Source: Blautia schinkii (GTDB lineage: Bacteria > Bacillota > Clostridia > Lachnospirales > Lachnospiraceae). Taken from it: 64,000 nucleotides of DNA. Made by a program: the position numbers and the translations under genes. The DNA lies in the NCBI RefSeq assembly GCF_013304825.1, contig NZ_JAAWUO010000015.1:1-64000 (forward strand), in the 5' to 3' direction. This document shows positions 53,284 through 62,564 of this stretch, in pieces. How positions within the stretch are numbered: the stretch's first letter is position 1; each line of letters starts with the position of its first letter. The notes below the pieces were generated by a model. That model was given only the letters and a program-made list of their open reading frames with translations, was not told where the DNA came from and searched no databases.

Positions 53284-54153
53284 ATGAATCGAAAAAAAAT
53301 ATATCCGTTGTATCTGGCACTGATCCCTGCTGTGGTATTTTTTATCTTCTTTATTGTACCGTCCACTGTGGGTTATTATTATGCATTTACCAACTGGAGT
53401 GCAGCCAGAACAACCAATCTGAAATTTGTAGGATTTGAAAATATCATGTCAGTTCTTACGAGTACGAAAGTGCCGGTAGCCTTTGTAAATACCCTGATCT
53501 ACGCAGGCGTAAAAACCATTACCGTAACACTTCTGGGCTTTGTATTTGCCTATATCCTGAACCGTGAGATCAAAACACGGACTGCTCTGAGAACGGTTTA
53601 TTTTATCCCGTCTATCTTTTCCTGCCTTGTTGTAGGCCTTATCTTCAGTGCTGTATTCCAGACACGCCACGGTACGATCAATAATATCCTGAACCTTATG
53701 GGAATTGCAAATATACAGTGGCTGGGAAAACGAGGCACAGCAGTTTTTGCTATCTGCGTAGCTGAGGTATGGAGAAATGTGGGATATGCGATCATCATCA
53801 CACTTGCGGGTCTGCAGTCAGTTTCTTCTGATTATCTGGAGGCAGGTAAACTTGACGGTGCATCTGAATGGCAGCTTTTCCGCCATATCACACTTCCGCT
53901 GATCATGCCTACTGTAAACGTTAATATTCTGTTCAGCCTGATTTATGGATTGAAAATGTTCGATCTGATTTACGTTATGACAGGCGGCGGCCCCGGAAAT
54001 GCGACTGAGAGTTTCGGAACGCTGATGATGAATGAAATGTCTGCAGGACGTTATTCGCAATCTGTAGCTGTCAACCTTGTATTCACAGTGCTTCTGGTCA
54101 TTGTTTCAGTTGTATATCAGAAGTTTTCATCAAGATGGGAGACGGTGTTATAA
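53284..54153 (+). CDS. Sugar ABC transporter permease (MalF-like)
   Basis: Inner-membrane permease of 289 residues with six predicted helices. The cytoplasmic coupling motif is EAGKLDGASEWQLFRHITLPLIMP (EAA loop), which contacts the ATPase. The N-terminus NRKKIYPLYLALIPAVVFFIFFIVPS is typical. RBS AAGGAGG. It is paired with the next permease one base downstream. Confidence 0.94.
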   Translation: MNRKKIYPLYLALIPAVVFFIFFIVPSTVGYYYAFTNWSAARTTNLKFVGFENIMSVLTSTKVPVAFVNTLIYAGVKTITVTLLGFVFAYILNREIKTRTALRTVYFIPSIFSCLVVGLIFSAVFQTRHGTINNILNLMGIANIQWLGKRGTAVFAICVAEVWRNVGYAIIITLAGLQSVSSDYLEAGKLDGASEWQLFRHITLPLIMPTVNVNILFSLIYGLKMFDLIYVMTGGGPGNATESFGTLMMNEMSAGRYSQSVAVNLVFTVLLVIVSVVYQKFSSRWETVL

Positions 54154-54154
54154 T

Positions 54155-54976
54155 ATGAATAAGAAAAAAACTAGGATCAATCTGATACTGGAGATCATTC
54201 TCTGGCTTGTGAGCATCGTGACGATCTATCCGATGCTGATGGTACTTCTCACTTCCTTTAAAAACAAAGGCGAAGCTGCTTATATGAATGTCAGCCTGCC
54301 AAGTGAGTGGCATCCGGAAAACTATATAACAGTTCTGGAAAAAGATTTTATACGTTCTCTCGGGAACAGTGTGTTTATCACCTTTATATCAGTGGCACTG
54401 ATCGTTTCTCTTTCTGCATTCTTAAGCTTTATCATTGTGCGAAGAGATACAAAAGGATGCAGGATCGGGTATAAGATCATCACTCTTGGAATCATTGCAC
54501 CTTTTGCTGCGCTTCCAACGATCCAGCTGATGCAGAAAATGGGGATTTATGGATCAAGGATAGGTCTCTGTCTTGTATATTCTTCTCTGTACATGCCGTT
54601 TACAACAATGATGTTCAGTGGATTTATTAAAGGAATCCCGAAAGAACTGGATGAGGCAGCAGTTATGGACGGTGCAGTAGGCGGAAGACTGTTCTGCACA
54701 GTGATCATGCCGCTTTTGAAGCCGGTTCTTGCAACAACAGGCGTTCTGAATTTTATGTGGGTATGGAATGAGCTTCAGATTCCGATGTATCTTCTGAACT
54801 CTTCGTCCAAGTGGACGCTGCCGCTTTCTGTATACAATTTCTACGGACAGTTCAGCAGAAGCTGGAACCTTGTATGTGCAGACGTTGTGCTGGTTTCTTT
54901 GCCGGTAATCCTGGTATACATTTTTGCACAGAAATGGGTGATCGCAGGTATGACAGCCGGTGCTGTAAAGGGCTGA
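54155..54976 (+). CDS. Sugar ABC transporter permease (MalG-like)
   Basis: Second membrane subunit, 273 residues, six helices. The EAA loop reads IPKELDEAAVMDGAVGGRLF followed by IMPLLKPV. The start at 54155 begins one base after the preceding stop; 26 earlier in-frame codons lie inside the upstream gene. No ATPase gene is in the operon, so a shared MsmK-type ATPase encoded elsewhere is likely. Confidence 0.93.
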   Translation: MNKKKTRINLILEIILWLVSIVTIYPMLMVLLTSFKNKGEAAYMNVSLPSEWHPENYITVLEKDFIRSLGNSVFITFISVALIVSLSAFLSFIIVRRDTKGCRIGYKIITLGIIAPFAALPTIQLMQKMGIYGSRIGLCLVYSSLYMPFTTMMFSGFIKGIPKELDEAAVMDGAVGGRLFCTVIMPLLKPVLATTGVLNFMWVWNELQIPMYLLNSSSKWTLPLSVYNFYGQFSRSWNLVCADVVLVSLPVILVYIFAQKWVIAGMTAGAVKG

Positions 54977-55005
54977 TCCTGATAATATCAAGGAGGATAT
55001 GAAGA

Positions 55006-56334
55006 ATGTCAAAAAAATATACAGGAACATGGAATTCTGTAAATGAGCATGAGGTACCGAAATGGTATGACGGCTGTAAATTCGGAATCTTTATCCACTG
55101 GGGAATCTATTCAGTTCCTGCTTTCGCACCAAGAACATGGGAGCTTGGCGCAGTGGAGACCAATGAAGAATGGTTCTGCAACAATCCTTATGCGGAGTGG
55201 TATTATAATTCCATAAATGTTGGAAAAGGACCTTCTTATGAACATCACATTGAGAAATACGGCAAGGATTTTTCCTATGAAGATTTCCTGCCAATGTGGA
55301 AGGCTGAGAACTGGCAGCCACAGAAGTGGGCAGAACTTTTCCGCAAAGCAGGGGCAAAATATGTTGTGCTGACAACGAAGCATCATGATGGTTTCTGCCT
55401 GTATCCCAGTGAATATACAGATTTCAACTGTGAAGAGCTTGGTCCGAAGAGAGATATCACAGGAGAGCTGACAGATGCTGTGCGCAGTGAAGGACTGAAA
55501 ATGGGACTTTATTATTCAGGGCTGATCGACTGGCAGTTTGCCAATGATCCGATTTTCAAGGAAGAGGACAATTTCGGAAATGCCTGCCCGACTTTTGAGT
55601 ATGCAGACTATTCTTATAACCAGATGAAAGAGCTGGTAGACAAATATCATCCGTCCGTATTCTGGAATGATATTGGATGGCCAAAGCAGAGTGAGCATAT
55701 GATGCCGTATTTCCTGGCACATTATTACAATGTGGTGGAGGAAGGCGTAGTCAATGACCGGTTTAATGGACTGTATCATGACTTCAGCACAAAAGAATAC
55801 AAACAGGGCGAAGCTAATCGCAAGGAAAAGTGGGAAATGTGCCGAGGTATGGGACTTTCTTTCGGATACAATGAAAATGAAGGAGACGATCAGCTGATCA
55901 GTGTTCCGGATCTGATTCATCTTTTGGTTGCAACAGTATCTGATAACGGAAACCTGCTTCTCAATATCGGTCCGAAACCAGACGGAACTATTCCGGCTGA
56001 GCAGGAAAAACGTCTTCTTGCGCTTGGAAAATGGCTGGAGATTAACGGAGAAGGTATTTATGATACCAGTTGTTCCGCACATCTTCCGGAAACAGCAGGA
56101 GATGGTGTACAGCTGTTCTTTACAGCAAAAGAAAAAGATCTTTATGTATTTATAGAGGGACTTTCCAAGGAAGAGAATACAGTGCTGATTCCGGGCGTAA
56201 AAGGAAGTGCAGAGACACTGGACTCAACGCTTAATGTACAGTGCGAAGAGACAAAAGAGGGAATGAAGGTCCGTATTAACGGATATGACAAAGAGAAGCA
56301 TATCATCTGTCTGAAAGTAAAAGACGGCGAATGA
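55006..56334 (+). CDS. Glycoside hydrolase family 29 alpha-L-fucosidase
   Basis: Retaining alpha-L-fucosidase of 442 residues. The N-terminal barrel has WYDGCKFGIFIHWGIYSVP, YVVLTTKHHDGFCLYPSE and MGLYYSGLIDW; the nucleophile is probably Asp222 in VFWNDIGWP. NGNLLLNIGPKPDGTIP closes the domain, then a beta domain follows. There is no signal peptide, so it acts on imported sugars. AAGGAGG site upstream; last gene of the operon before a terminator. With GH95 (alpha-1,2) it could cover alpha-1,3/4 linkages (inference). Confidence 0.95.
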   Translation: MSKKYTGTWNSVNEHEVPKWYDGCKFGIFIHWGIYSVPAFAPRTWELGAVETNEEWFCNNPYAEWYYNSINVGKGPSYEHHIEKYGKDFSYEDFLPMWKAENWQPQKWAELFRKAGAKYVVLTTKHHDGFCLYPSEYTDFNCEELGPKRDITGELTDAVRSEGLKMGLYYSGLIDWQFANDPIFKEEDNFGNACPTFEYADYSYNQMKELVDKYHPSVFWNDIGWPKQSEHMMPYFLAHYYNVVEEGVVNDRFNGLYHDFSTKEYKQGEANRKEKWEMCRGMGLSFGYNENEGDDQLISVPDLIHLLVATVSDNGNLLLNIGPKPDGTIPAEQEKRLLALGKWLEINGEGIYDTSCSAHLPETAGDGVQLFFTAKEKDLYVFIEGLSKEENTVLIPGVKGSAETLDSTLNVQCEETKEGMKVRINGYDKEKHIICLKVKDGE

Positions 56335-56374
56335 ATATGATGCAGAGCATATAAGGCTGACAGTTTCAGACTTG

Positions 56375-56426
56375 GGTTCCAGGCTGTGAGGGTAAGAAAA
56401 ACCGTGCACAGCCCGGAACCTTTTTT
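56375..56426 (+). terminator. Terminator of the fucoside operon
   Basis: GGTTCC-GGCTGTG (56375-56388) pairs with CACAGCC-GGAACC (56407-56420), each arm with one bulged base, then six T residues. Confidence 0.9.
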
Positions 56427-56436
56427 GCAAATATCC

Positions 56437-56464
56437 TTGACACGAAAAAACATTCTGGTATAAT
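56437..56464 (+). promoter_or_regulatory. Consensus promoter of ssrA
   Basis: TTGACA (56437-56442), 16-base spacer ending TGG (extended -10), TATAAT (56459-56464). The predicted start is about 87 bases before the mature tmRNA end. Confidence 0.88.
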
Positions 56465-56512
56465 TAAATCCAGTCAAAAAACAACTGGCTTAGAGTTCGT
56501 CTGTCCACCAGA

Positions 56513-56551
56513 GATGACTTGAAGAGAATGAAGTCATCAGAAGTCTTTTTT
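56513..56551 (+). other. Hairpin and T tract in the ssrA leader
   Basis: GATGACTT (56513-56520) pairs with AAGTCATC (56531-56538), and AAGTC at 56541-56545 can compete for the same left arm ahead of a T run (56545-56551). The element lies between the promoter and mature tmRNA, where it might attenuate or guide 5' processing. Confidence 0.4.
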
Positions 56552-56557
56552 ATACAA

Positions 56558-56900
56558 GGGCTTGTACTGGTTTCGACGGGGGCTTTGAAGTTAGGGAAGC
56601 CATCCGCAGACTCCTGGACTGCGTACCAACCGGGAACTAAATATAAACGCAGACGAAAAGTTAGCGTTAGCAGCCTAAGCTGCTCGTCAGTCCCGTTGCA
56701 CTCACACATCGGGAATCTGGCGTCGACCATGTGAGAAACCTTGCCGGGTAAGCTTTGCCCCGGTAGATGTATCATGAAGCTACTGAAGCGGTAAGCCTGT
56801 CGGTGGGCGTGCAGCCGAGGGAATGTTAAAACAGCGACTGTGATGGGAGATGCCTTAAGGGATAGGCTTTCGGACAGGGGTTCGATTCCCCTCAGGTCCA
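56558..56900 (+). ncRNA. ssrA: Transfer-messenger RNA (tmRNA)
   Basis: Rescues stalled ribosomes by acting as tRNA-Ala and a short mRNA. The 5' end GGGCTTG pairs with the 3' end CAGGTCC to form the acceptor stem, followed by the conserved ACTGGTTTCGACGGGGG segment and, at the 3' end, a T-arm GGTTCGATTCCCC. The tag frame runs from about 56649: GCA GAC GAA AAG TTA GCG TTA GCA GCC TAA, encoding ADEKLALAA. It is a one-piece tmRNA. CCA is not encoded after A56900 and must be added enzymatically. Stem-rich pseudoknot sequence fills 56680-56860. Confidence 0.95.
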
Positions 56901-56911
56901 TTTATGGAACG

Positions 56912-56954
56912 TCCCGGAAAGACAGCATTTATGCGGCTTTCCGGGAATTTTTTT
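56912..56954 (+). terminator. Terminator of ssrA
   Basis: TCCCGGAAAG (56912-56921) pairs perfectly with CTTTCCGGGA (56937-56946), with GCAT/ATGC inside, then a T run of eight. Confidence 0.93.
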
Positions 56955-57002
56955 TACCTTGTCAGATAATTCTTCGCAAGTTAAGAAAGCGTTGGTGATA
57001 GA

Positions 57003-58163
57003 ATGGGAAAATCGCTGAACAGCAAAAAAAAATATAAAAAAAAATCAGATTATTATGATTACAGCCTGGTTGCTGTCATTGTACTTCTGGTATGCTTCGG
57101 TCTGGTCATGCTTTACAGCACCAGTTCCTATATGGCGGAAGTAAATTACGGCAGCGACATGTTTTATTTTAAAAAGCAGGCACTGATCAGTGCAGCCTGT
57201 CTGATCGTGGCACTGGTTGTTTCAAAAATATTGGATTATCATATCCTGGTGCCGTTTACAACATCTTTGTATGTACTTTCCCTTATCCTCATGGGGCTGG
57301 TACGTACACCCCTTGGACATTCATCCCATGGTGCTACCAGATGGCTGTATATTGGACCGATCAACTTTCAGCCGGCTGAGATAGCCAAGATCGCAGTCAT
57401 CATTATGATGGCATATATGATCTGTAAGATGGGACGTAAGGTTAAGACTTTGAAGAGCTGTATGATCCTGGGACTTCCGGGTGCTGGTCTTGCGTTTGCT
57501 GCGTATATACTGACGGATAATCTGAGTACAGCTTTGATCATTCTTGGTATTACAGTGGGAATGGTTTTTGTTGCACATCCGGATATGCGGCCGTTTATTA
57601 TTATTGGTGTGATAGGTCTGGTACTGATCGTGATCGGTGTACTTTTTCTGGTTGCGACGACCAAGAGCAGCGACAGTTTCCGTATTATGAGAGTTCTTGT
57701 GTGGCTCCAGCCTGAGAAATATTCCGATGAGGGAGGATATCAGACTCTGCAGGCACTTTATGCCATTGGTTCCGGAGGATTTTTTGGCCGGGGGCTGGGA
57801 AACAGTATCCAGAAACTTGGCAGTGTTCCTGAGGCACAGAACGATATGATCTTTTCCATCATCTGCGAAGAGCTTGGGATCTTCGGAGGGATTTTTGTGC
57901 TGATTCTGTTCGGATATCTTCTGTACAGACTGTTCTTTATTGCACAGAATGCACCGGATCTGTTCGGATCACTGCTTGTTACGGGAATTTTTATACATAT
58001 TGCACTGCAGGTAATATTAAATATTGCAGTTGTGCTGAATCTGATGCCCAATACGGGCGTCACCTTGCCGTTTATCAGCTATGGCGGAACGTCCATTGTG
58101 TTCCTGATGTCGGAGATGGCACTGGCCCTCAGTGTGGCCCGTCAGATAAAATTTCAAGACTAA
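57003..58163 (+). CDS. ftsW: SEDS family peptidoglycan polymerase (FtsW/RodA/SpoVE)
   Basis: Membrane glycosyltransferase of the SEDS family, polymerising lipid II with a partner class B PBP; 386 residues with about ten helices. Signatures: YFKKQALISAAC, GATRWLYIGPINFQPAEIAKI with the conserved Glu, and PNTGVTLPFISYGGTS near the C-terminus. The C-terminal block resembles FtsW more than RodA, but a SpoVE or RodA assignment cannot be excluded. The basic, Lys-rich N-terminus is cytosolic. Located between ssrA and acpP with no other division genes. Confidence 0.85.
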   Translation: MGKSLNSKKKYKKKSDYYDYSLVAVIVLLVCFGLVMLYSTSSYMAEVNYGSDMFYFKKQALISAACLIVALVVSKILDYHILVPFTTSLYVLSLILMGLVRTPLGHSSHGATRWLYIGPINFQPAEIAKIAVIIMMAYMICKMGRKVKTLKSCMILGLPGAGLAFAAYILTDNLSTALIILGITVGMVFVAHPDMRPFIIIGVIGLVLIVIGVLFLVATTKSSDSFRIMRVLVWLQPEKYSDEGGYQTLQALYAIGSGGFFGRGLGNSIQKLGSVPEAQNDMIFSIICEELGIFGGIFVLILFGYLLYRLFFIAQNAPDLFGSLLVTGIFIHIALQVILNIAVVLNLMPNTGVTLPFISYGGTSIVFLMSEMALALSVARQIKFQD

Positions 58164-58219
58164 AATAGTTTTAAAATCAAAATATTTTCGCCAGATGGAC
58201 ATTTTTTGGGAAAATCCTC

Positions 58220-58248
58220 TTGACAACTGTATTTACAGACTATATACT
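58220..58248 (+). promoter_or_regulatory. Promoter of acpP
   Basis: TTGACA (58220-58225), 17-base spacer, TATACT (58243-58248). Confidence 0.82.
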
Positions 58249-58304
58249 TTGCTCAAAAAGAGGAAACAGATTCGATCTGTAATGATTAAAGGAGAAAATA
58301 AGAC

Positions 58305-58538
58305 ATGTTAGAAAAAATGAGCGAAATGCTTGCAGAGCAGTTAAATTGTGAAGCATCTACAATTACACCGGAGACTTCTTTCAAGGATGATCTTGGAGCA
58401 GATTCCCTTGACCTGTTTGAGCTGGTTATGGCTCTTGAGGATGAGTACAATGTGGAGATCCCGGCAGAGGAGCTTACAGATCTGAACACTGTCGGAGATG
58501 TAATCGAGTACCTCAAGAACAAAGGTGTAGAAGCATAA
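58305..58538 (+). CDS. acpP: Acyl carrier protein
   Basis: Carrier of acyl chains in fatty acid synthesis, 77 residues and acidic. The phosphopantetheine serine lies in GADSLDLFELVMALEDE (about residue 37). It is transcribed alone, between a consensus promoter and a terminator. A phosphopantetheinyl transferase gene 3.5 kb downstream (61996) could activate it, although that Sfp-type enzyme may serve other carriers. Confidence 0.93.
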   Translation: MLEKMSEMLAEQLNCEASTITPETSFKDDLGADSLDLFELVMALEDEYNVEIPAEELTDLNTVGDVIEYLKNKGVEA

Positions 58539-58568
58539 GATCTGCTGAAGGTAAATGCAGGAATAAGG

Positions 58569-58605
58569 ATCCTCTGGAACAATGGTGTTCCAGGGGATTT
58601 TTCTG
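58569..58605 (+). terminator. Terminator of acpP
   Basis: ATCCTCTGGAAC (58569-58580) pairs with GTTCCAGGGGAT (58587-58598, one G-U), then a T run. Confidence 0.9.
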
Positions 58606-58644
58606 TCTGCCGGGGAAACCAGGGGTATTCCGTCGGAAAAGCTA

Positions 58645-58674
58645 TGGACATTTTGAAGGATTTAGGTATATAAT
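58645..58674 (+). promoter_or_regulatory. Promoter of gltX
   Basis: TGGACA (58645-58650), 18-base spacer, TATAAT (58669-58674). Confidence 0.75.
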
Positions 58675-58713
58675 ATCACCTATAATGAGAAACAAAAAAC
58701 GAGGAGAAAAGAA

Positions 58714-60165
58714 ATGACAAAGATCAGAACAAGATTTGCACCGAGCCCTACAGGCAGAATGCACGTGGGTAACTTAAGAACAGCTCTTTATGCTTATTTG
58801 ATCACAAAACATGAAGGCGGAGATTTTATCCTCCGTATTGAAGATACAGACCAGGAACGTTATGTTGAGGGAGCTGTAGATATTATCTACCGTACTCTTG
58901 AGAAGACAGGCCTTCTCCATGATGAGGGACCGGACAAGGACGGTGGATTTGGACCGTATGTACAGAGTGAGCGTCAGGCAACAGGAATGTATCTGAAATA
59001 TGCGAAACAGCTGATCGAGCAGGGTGATGCATATTACTGCTTCTGCGGCAAGGAAGAACTGGAGAGCATGAAACGTACAGTTGCCGGCAAGGAGATTTCC
59101 ATCTATGATAAGAGATGCTTTCACCTTTCCAGGGAAGAGGTTCAGCGTCGTCTGGATGCAGGCGAGCCGCATGTTATCCGCTTCAATATGCCAACAGAAG
59201 GAACGACTACATTCCATGATGTAATTTACGGAGATATCACCGTTAACAATGAGGAGATGGAGGATCTGATCCTTATTAAATCTGACGGATATCCGACATA
59301 CAACTTTGCCAACGTTATCGATGACCACCTTATGGGAATTACACACGTAGTAAGAGGTAATGAGTATCTTTCATCTTCTCCGAAATACAACCGTATTTAC
59401 GAAGCATTCGGATGGGAGATTCCGACATACGTTCACTGTCCGCTGATCACAGATGAGACACATCAGAAGCTTTCCAAGAGATGCGGTCATTCTTCCTATG
59501 AGGATCTGATCGATCAGGGATTTGTTACTGAGGCAGTGATTAACTATGTTGCACTTCTTGGATGGAGTCCTGCTGATAACCGTGAGATTTTTTCACTTCC
59601 GGAGCTTGTGGAGGCATTTGATTACCATCATATCAATAAATCACCGGCAGTATTTGATATTGCCAAGCTGAAATGGATGAACGGCGAGTATATCAAGAAA
59701 ATGGATCCGGAAGCATTTTACGAGAGAGCGCTTCCGTATCTGAAGGAAGTTCTTAAGAAAAATTTTGATCTTAAGAAGATCGCAGGAATGGTCCAGACAA
59801 GAATCGAAGTATTTCCGGATATCCCGGAGCTTGTAGATTTCTTTGAGGCAGTTCCGGAGTACGACAGCGCAATGTACCGTCATAAAAAAATGAAAACAAC
59901 AGAGGAGACATCTCTTGCAGTCCTCAAAGAGGTACTTCCTGTACTTGAGGCTCAGGAGGATTATACCAATGATCCGCTGTTCGCTTCTTTAAGTGCATTT
60001 GTAAAAGAGCATGGATATAAGAACGGTTATGTGATGTGGCCGCTTCGTACAGCAGTATCCGGCAAGCAGATGACACCGGCCGGCGCTACGGAGATCATGG
60101 AGATCATCGGCAAGGAAGAAACTCTGAAACGTATTCATGCAGCAATCGCTAAACTCGAGAACTGA
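58714..60165 (+). CDS. gltX: Glutamyl-tRNA synthetase
   Basis: Class Ic synthetase charging tRNA-Glu, 483 residues. The HIGH-type motif is in [19 protein letters not shown], the KMSKS-type motif is KLSKR, and the anticodon-binding helical domain fills the last third. A Cys pair (CFCG) and Cys in DKRCFHLS resemble the remnants of the zinc site. As no glnS is seen, it could be non-discriminating, but that cannot be decided here. GAGGAG site; the helicase gene starts seven bases after its stop. Confidence 0.96.
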   Translation: MTKIRTRFAPSPTGRMHVGNLRTALYAYLITKHEGGDFILRIEDTDQERYVEGAVDIIYRTLEKTGLLHDEGPDKDGGFGPYVQSERQATGMYLKYAKQLIEQGDAYYCFCGKEELESMKRTVAGKEISIYDKRCFHLSREEVQRRLDAGEPHVIRFNMPTEGTTTFHDVIYGDITVNNEEMEDLILIKSDGYPTYNFANVIDDHLMGITHVVRGNEYLSSSPKYNRIYEAFGWEIPTYVHCPLITDETHQKLSKRCGHSSYEDLIDQGFVTEAVINYVALLGWSPADNREIFSLPELVEAFDYHHINKSPAVFDIAKLKWMNGEYIKKMDPEAFYERALPYLKEVLKKNFDLKKIAGMVQTRIEVFPDIPELVDFFEAVPEYDSAMYRHKKMKTTEETSLAVLKEVLPVLEAQEDYTNDPLFASLSAFVKEHGYKNGYVMWPLRTAVSGKQMTPAGATEIMEIIGKEETLKRIHAAIAKLEN

Positions 60166-60172
60166 TCCGGTC

Positions 60173-61999
60173 ATGAAACGAAATCCATCTCAAATAAGGG
60201 CAATCGCCCACCTGTCAGGACCTATGATGGTTCTGGCAGGCCCCGGTTCGGGGAAAACTTCCGTCATTGTAGAGAGAACAGCACATATGATCCAGGATGG
60301 GAAGATACCAGCTTCCTCTATTCTTGTTGTGACTTTTTCCAGGGCAGCGGCAGTAGAAATGAAAGAACGTTTTCTGAAATTCACAGGTGTCAGTCGGACT
60401 GCGGTCACATTTGGGACATTCCATGGAGTATTTTACGGGATTCTGAAACAAGCATATGGCCTGGATGGGGGAAATATCCTGTCTGAAGAGGAGAAATATG
60501 CAATCCTTCGGGAAATTGTGGTAAATTGTGCTTCTGAACAGTCCCAGGAAGGTGATTTTGTAGAGGATGTGGCCAAAGAGATCAGTGTTGTAAAAGGCGG
60601 CAGAATTGCTCTGGAGCATTACTATTCCTCCTGCTGTCCGGATGAAGTGTTCCGTCAGATTTTTAAAGGATACCGTAAGGTTCTTAATGAGCGCAGAAAA
60701 CTTGATTTTGATGATATGCTTTTAAGCTGCTACGAACTTCTCAGAAAAAGAAAAGATATCCTGGAAGCCTGGCAGAGGAAATTTCGTTATATTCTTGTGG
60801 ATGAGTTTCAGGACATCAACTATCTTCAGTACGATATTGTGAAGATGCTTGCAGCACCGGAGAACAATCTGTTTGTAGTGGGGGATGATGACCAGTCCAT
60901 CTACCATTTTCGCGGTGCCCGGCCGGAGCTTATGCTGAATTTTCCGGAAGATTTCAGGAATGCGGAAACTGTACTTTTGAATATCAATTACCGGTGCAGC
61001 GGAAATATTCTGAATACAGCTATAAAGGTGATCGATAACAACGAGAACCGCTATGCAAAAAAACTTTCCACTCCCAATGAGGTGGGAGATCCTGTAAGGG
61101 TGCTGGAATTTCCAAATCCCAGAGAAGAGTATATGGCAGTAGCCGGTACACTGAAAAAACGCATGGAAGACGGGGAGAATATTGAGGATACCGCTTTTCT
61201 TTTCCGTACTAATCAGGAAGCAGAGGGACTTGTGGCAGCTTTGATGGAATACGGAGTTCCTTTTACCATGAAAGAGAAACTGCCCAATCTGTTCCGACAT
61301 TGGATCTGCAGGAATATGATCGCATATCTGAAAATGGCTCAGGGTGACAGGAGCAGAAGTACTTTTCTGGAGGTTATGAACCGTCCTAACCGATATATAG
61401 CCAGAGATGCCCTTACAGAAAAAACAGTGGATTTTCGTGCTCTTGAAGAGTTTTATAAGGATAAAGACTGGATGTGCGACCGTATTACAACCATGGAGAC
61501 ACATCTTCGTATCTTAAAAACCATGGCTCCTTATGCTGCTGTTAATTTCATCCGAAATGGAATGGGATATGAAGAGTACTTGCAGGAATACGCAAGGTAT
61601 CGTAAAATAAAACCAGAAGAGCTCTGGGAAACCCTGAACCGGATCCATGAAAGTGCAAGGGGAATGAAATCCCTGGAAGAATGGTTGGCTTATATGGATG
61701 AATACACCAGAAAGATTGAAGAACAGGCGAAGAAACAGGATGTGAAGAGGGAAGGTGCAGTGATTTCTACCCTCCATGCAGTAAAAGGCCTTGAATATGA
61801 CAGGGTCTATATACTGAATGTCAATGAGGGCAGCATGCCCTACCGGAAAGCTGTTCTGGAGGCTCATCTTGAGGAAGAACGGAGGCTTTTCTACGTTGGA
61901 ATGACACGGGCAAAAAAGCAGCTTTGTCTGTGTTATGTGAGGCAGCAGTATGAGAAGGAACGGGAGCCGTCCCGGTTCCTTGAGGAGGCCGGATTATGA
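60173..61999 (+). CDS. UvrD/Rep-like superfamily 1 DNA helicase
   Basis: ATP-dependent DNA helicase of 608 residues, shorter than canonical UvrD or PcrA (about 720). Motifs in order: Q-type N-terminus (NPSQIRAIAH), Walker A AGPGSGKT (about 19-26), TFSRAAAVEMKERF (Ia), VDEFQDIN (II), GDDDQSIYHFRGA (III), NYRCSGNI (IV), STLHAVKGLEYD (V) and FYVGMTRAKKQL (VI). The last 100 residues of UvrD are missing. The start at 60173 follows gltX by seven bases; the Shine-Dalgarno is weak, so coupling is likely. Its TGA overlaps the next ATG. Confidence 0.9.
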   Translation: MKRNPSQIRAIAHLSGPMMVLAGPGSGKTSVIVERTAHMIQDGKIPASSILVVTFSRAAAVEMKERFLKFTGVSRTAVTFGTFHGVFYGILKQAYGLDGGNILSEEEKYAILREIVVNCASEQSQEGDFVEDVAKEISVVKGGRIALEHYYSSCCPDEVFRQIFKGYRKVLNERRKLDFDDMLLSCYELLRKRKDILEAWQRKFRYILVDEFQDINYLQYDIVKMLAAPENNLFVVGDDDQSIYHFRGARPELMLNFPEDFRNAETVLLNINYRCSGNILNTAIKVIDNNENRYAKKLSTPNEVGDPVRVLEFPNPREEYMAVAGTLKKRMEDGENIEDTAFLFRTNQEAEGLVAALMEYGVPFTMKEKLPNLFRHWICRNMIAYLKMAQGDRSRSTFLEVMNRPNRYIARDALTEKTVDFRALEEFYKDKDWMCDRITTMETHLRILKTMAPYAAVNFIRNGMGYEEYLQEYARYRKIKPEELWETLNRIHESARGMKSLEEWLAYMDEYTRKIEEQAKKQDVKREGAVISTLHAVKGLEYDRVYILNVNEGSMPYRKAVLEAHLEEERRLFYVGMTRAKKQLCLCYVRQQYEKEREPSRFLEEAGL

Positions 62000-62544
62000 A
62001 TGGAATCATATATTATACAAAAATAAAAGATGAGTATTACAACAAGAACATGGAGCATATGATCGGAGAGAAGCTTCTGGAGATCGGACTTGAGAAAGAG
62101 TTTGGAAGGAAGCTTAAATACGAGCCACGTTCAAAAGGAGAGCACGGGAAGCCTTTTTTTACCCTGCTTCCAAGAGTGCATTATAATATCTCCCACTCCG
62201 GAAGATATGTGATGTGTCTGTTTGCGGGAGAAGAAGTAGGAATTGACGTGCAGATCCACAGGAAAGTGAATTATGAGAGAGTTCTTGAACGGATGGTGCC
62301 GGCAGATATGGTACGGGAGATCCTGGAAGCTGATGATATGGAGAAAGCTTTTTTTGCCCAGTGGGTATTAAGAGAAGCTTATATCAAATGGACCGGTGAG
62401 GGACTTTCCAGGGATTTAAGGACAATTCCAATGGACAAGGGTAATTATATGATGCTGGAGATGGAGCCCGGATACAGCGGAGCAATCTGGTCCAGAGATA
62501 ATCTGGAATTGCGTTTTGAATATGAAGACATCATACTGAAATAG
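61996..62544 (+). CDS. Sfp-type 4'-phosphopantetheinyl transferase
   Basis: Transfers phosphopantetheine from CoA to carrier proteins; 182 residues, a single Sfp-type unit. The motifs GKPFF with NISHSGRYV, GIDVQIH (magnesium-binding Asp), and FFAQWVLREAYIKWTGEGL (WxxKE-like with REA in place of KEA) are present. It overlaps the helicase by four bases (ATGA). The nearby acpP makes a fatty-acid or secondary-carrier role possible; no polyketide or peptide synthetase is in the window. Confidence 0.88.
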   Translation: MNGIIYYTKIKDEYYNKNMEHMIGEKLLEIGLEKEFGRKLKYEPRSKGEHGKPFFTLLPRVHYNISHSGRYVMCLFAGEEVGIDVQIHRKVNYERVLERMVPADMVREILEADDMEKAFFAQWVLREAYIKWTGEGLSRDLRTIPMDKGNYMMLEMEPGYSGAIWSRDNLELRFEYEDIILK

Positions 62545-62564
62545 CGAACAGAGAAACAAAAGAA

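Noticed and set aside
56519..56901. Protein-coding frames across the tmRNA
   Set aside because: The tRNA-like ends, the conserved 5' segment and the tag frame identify an RNA gene.
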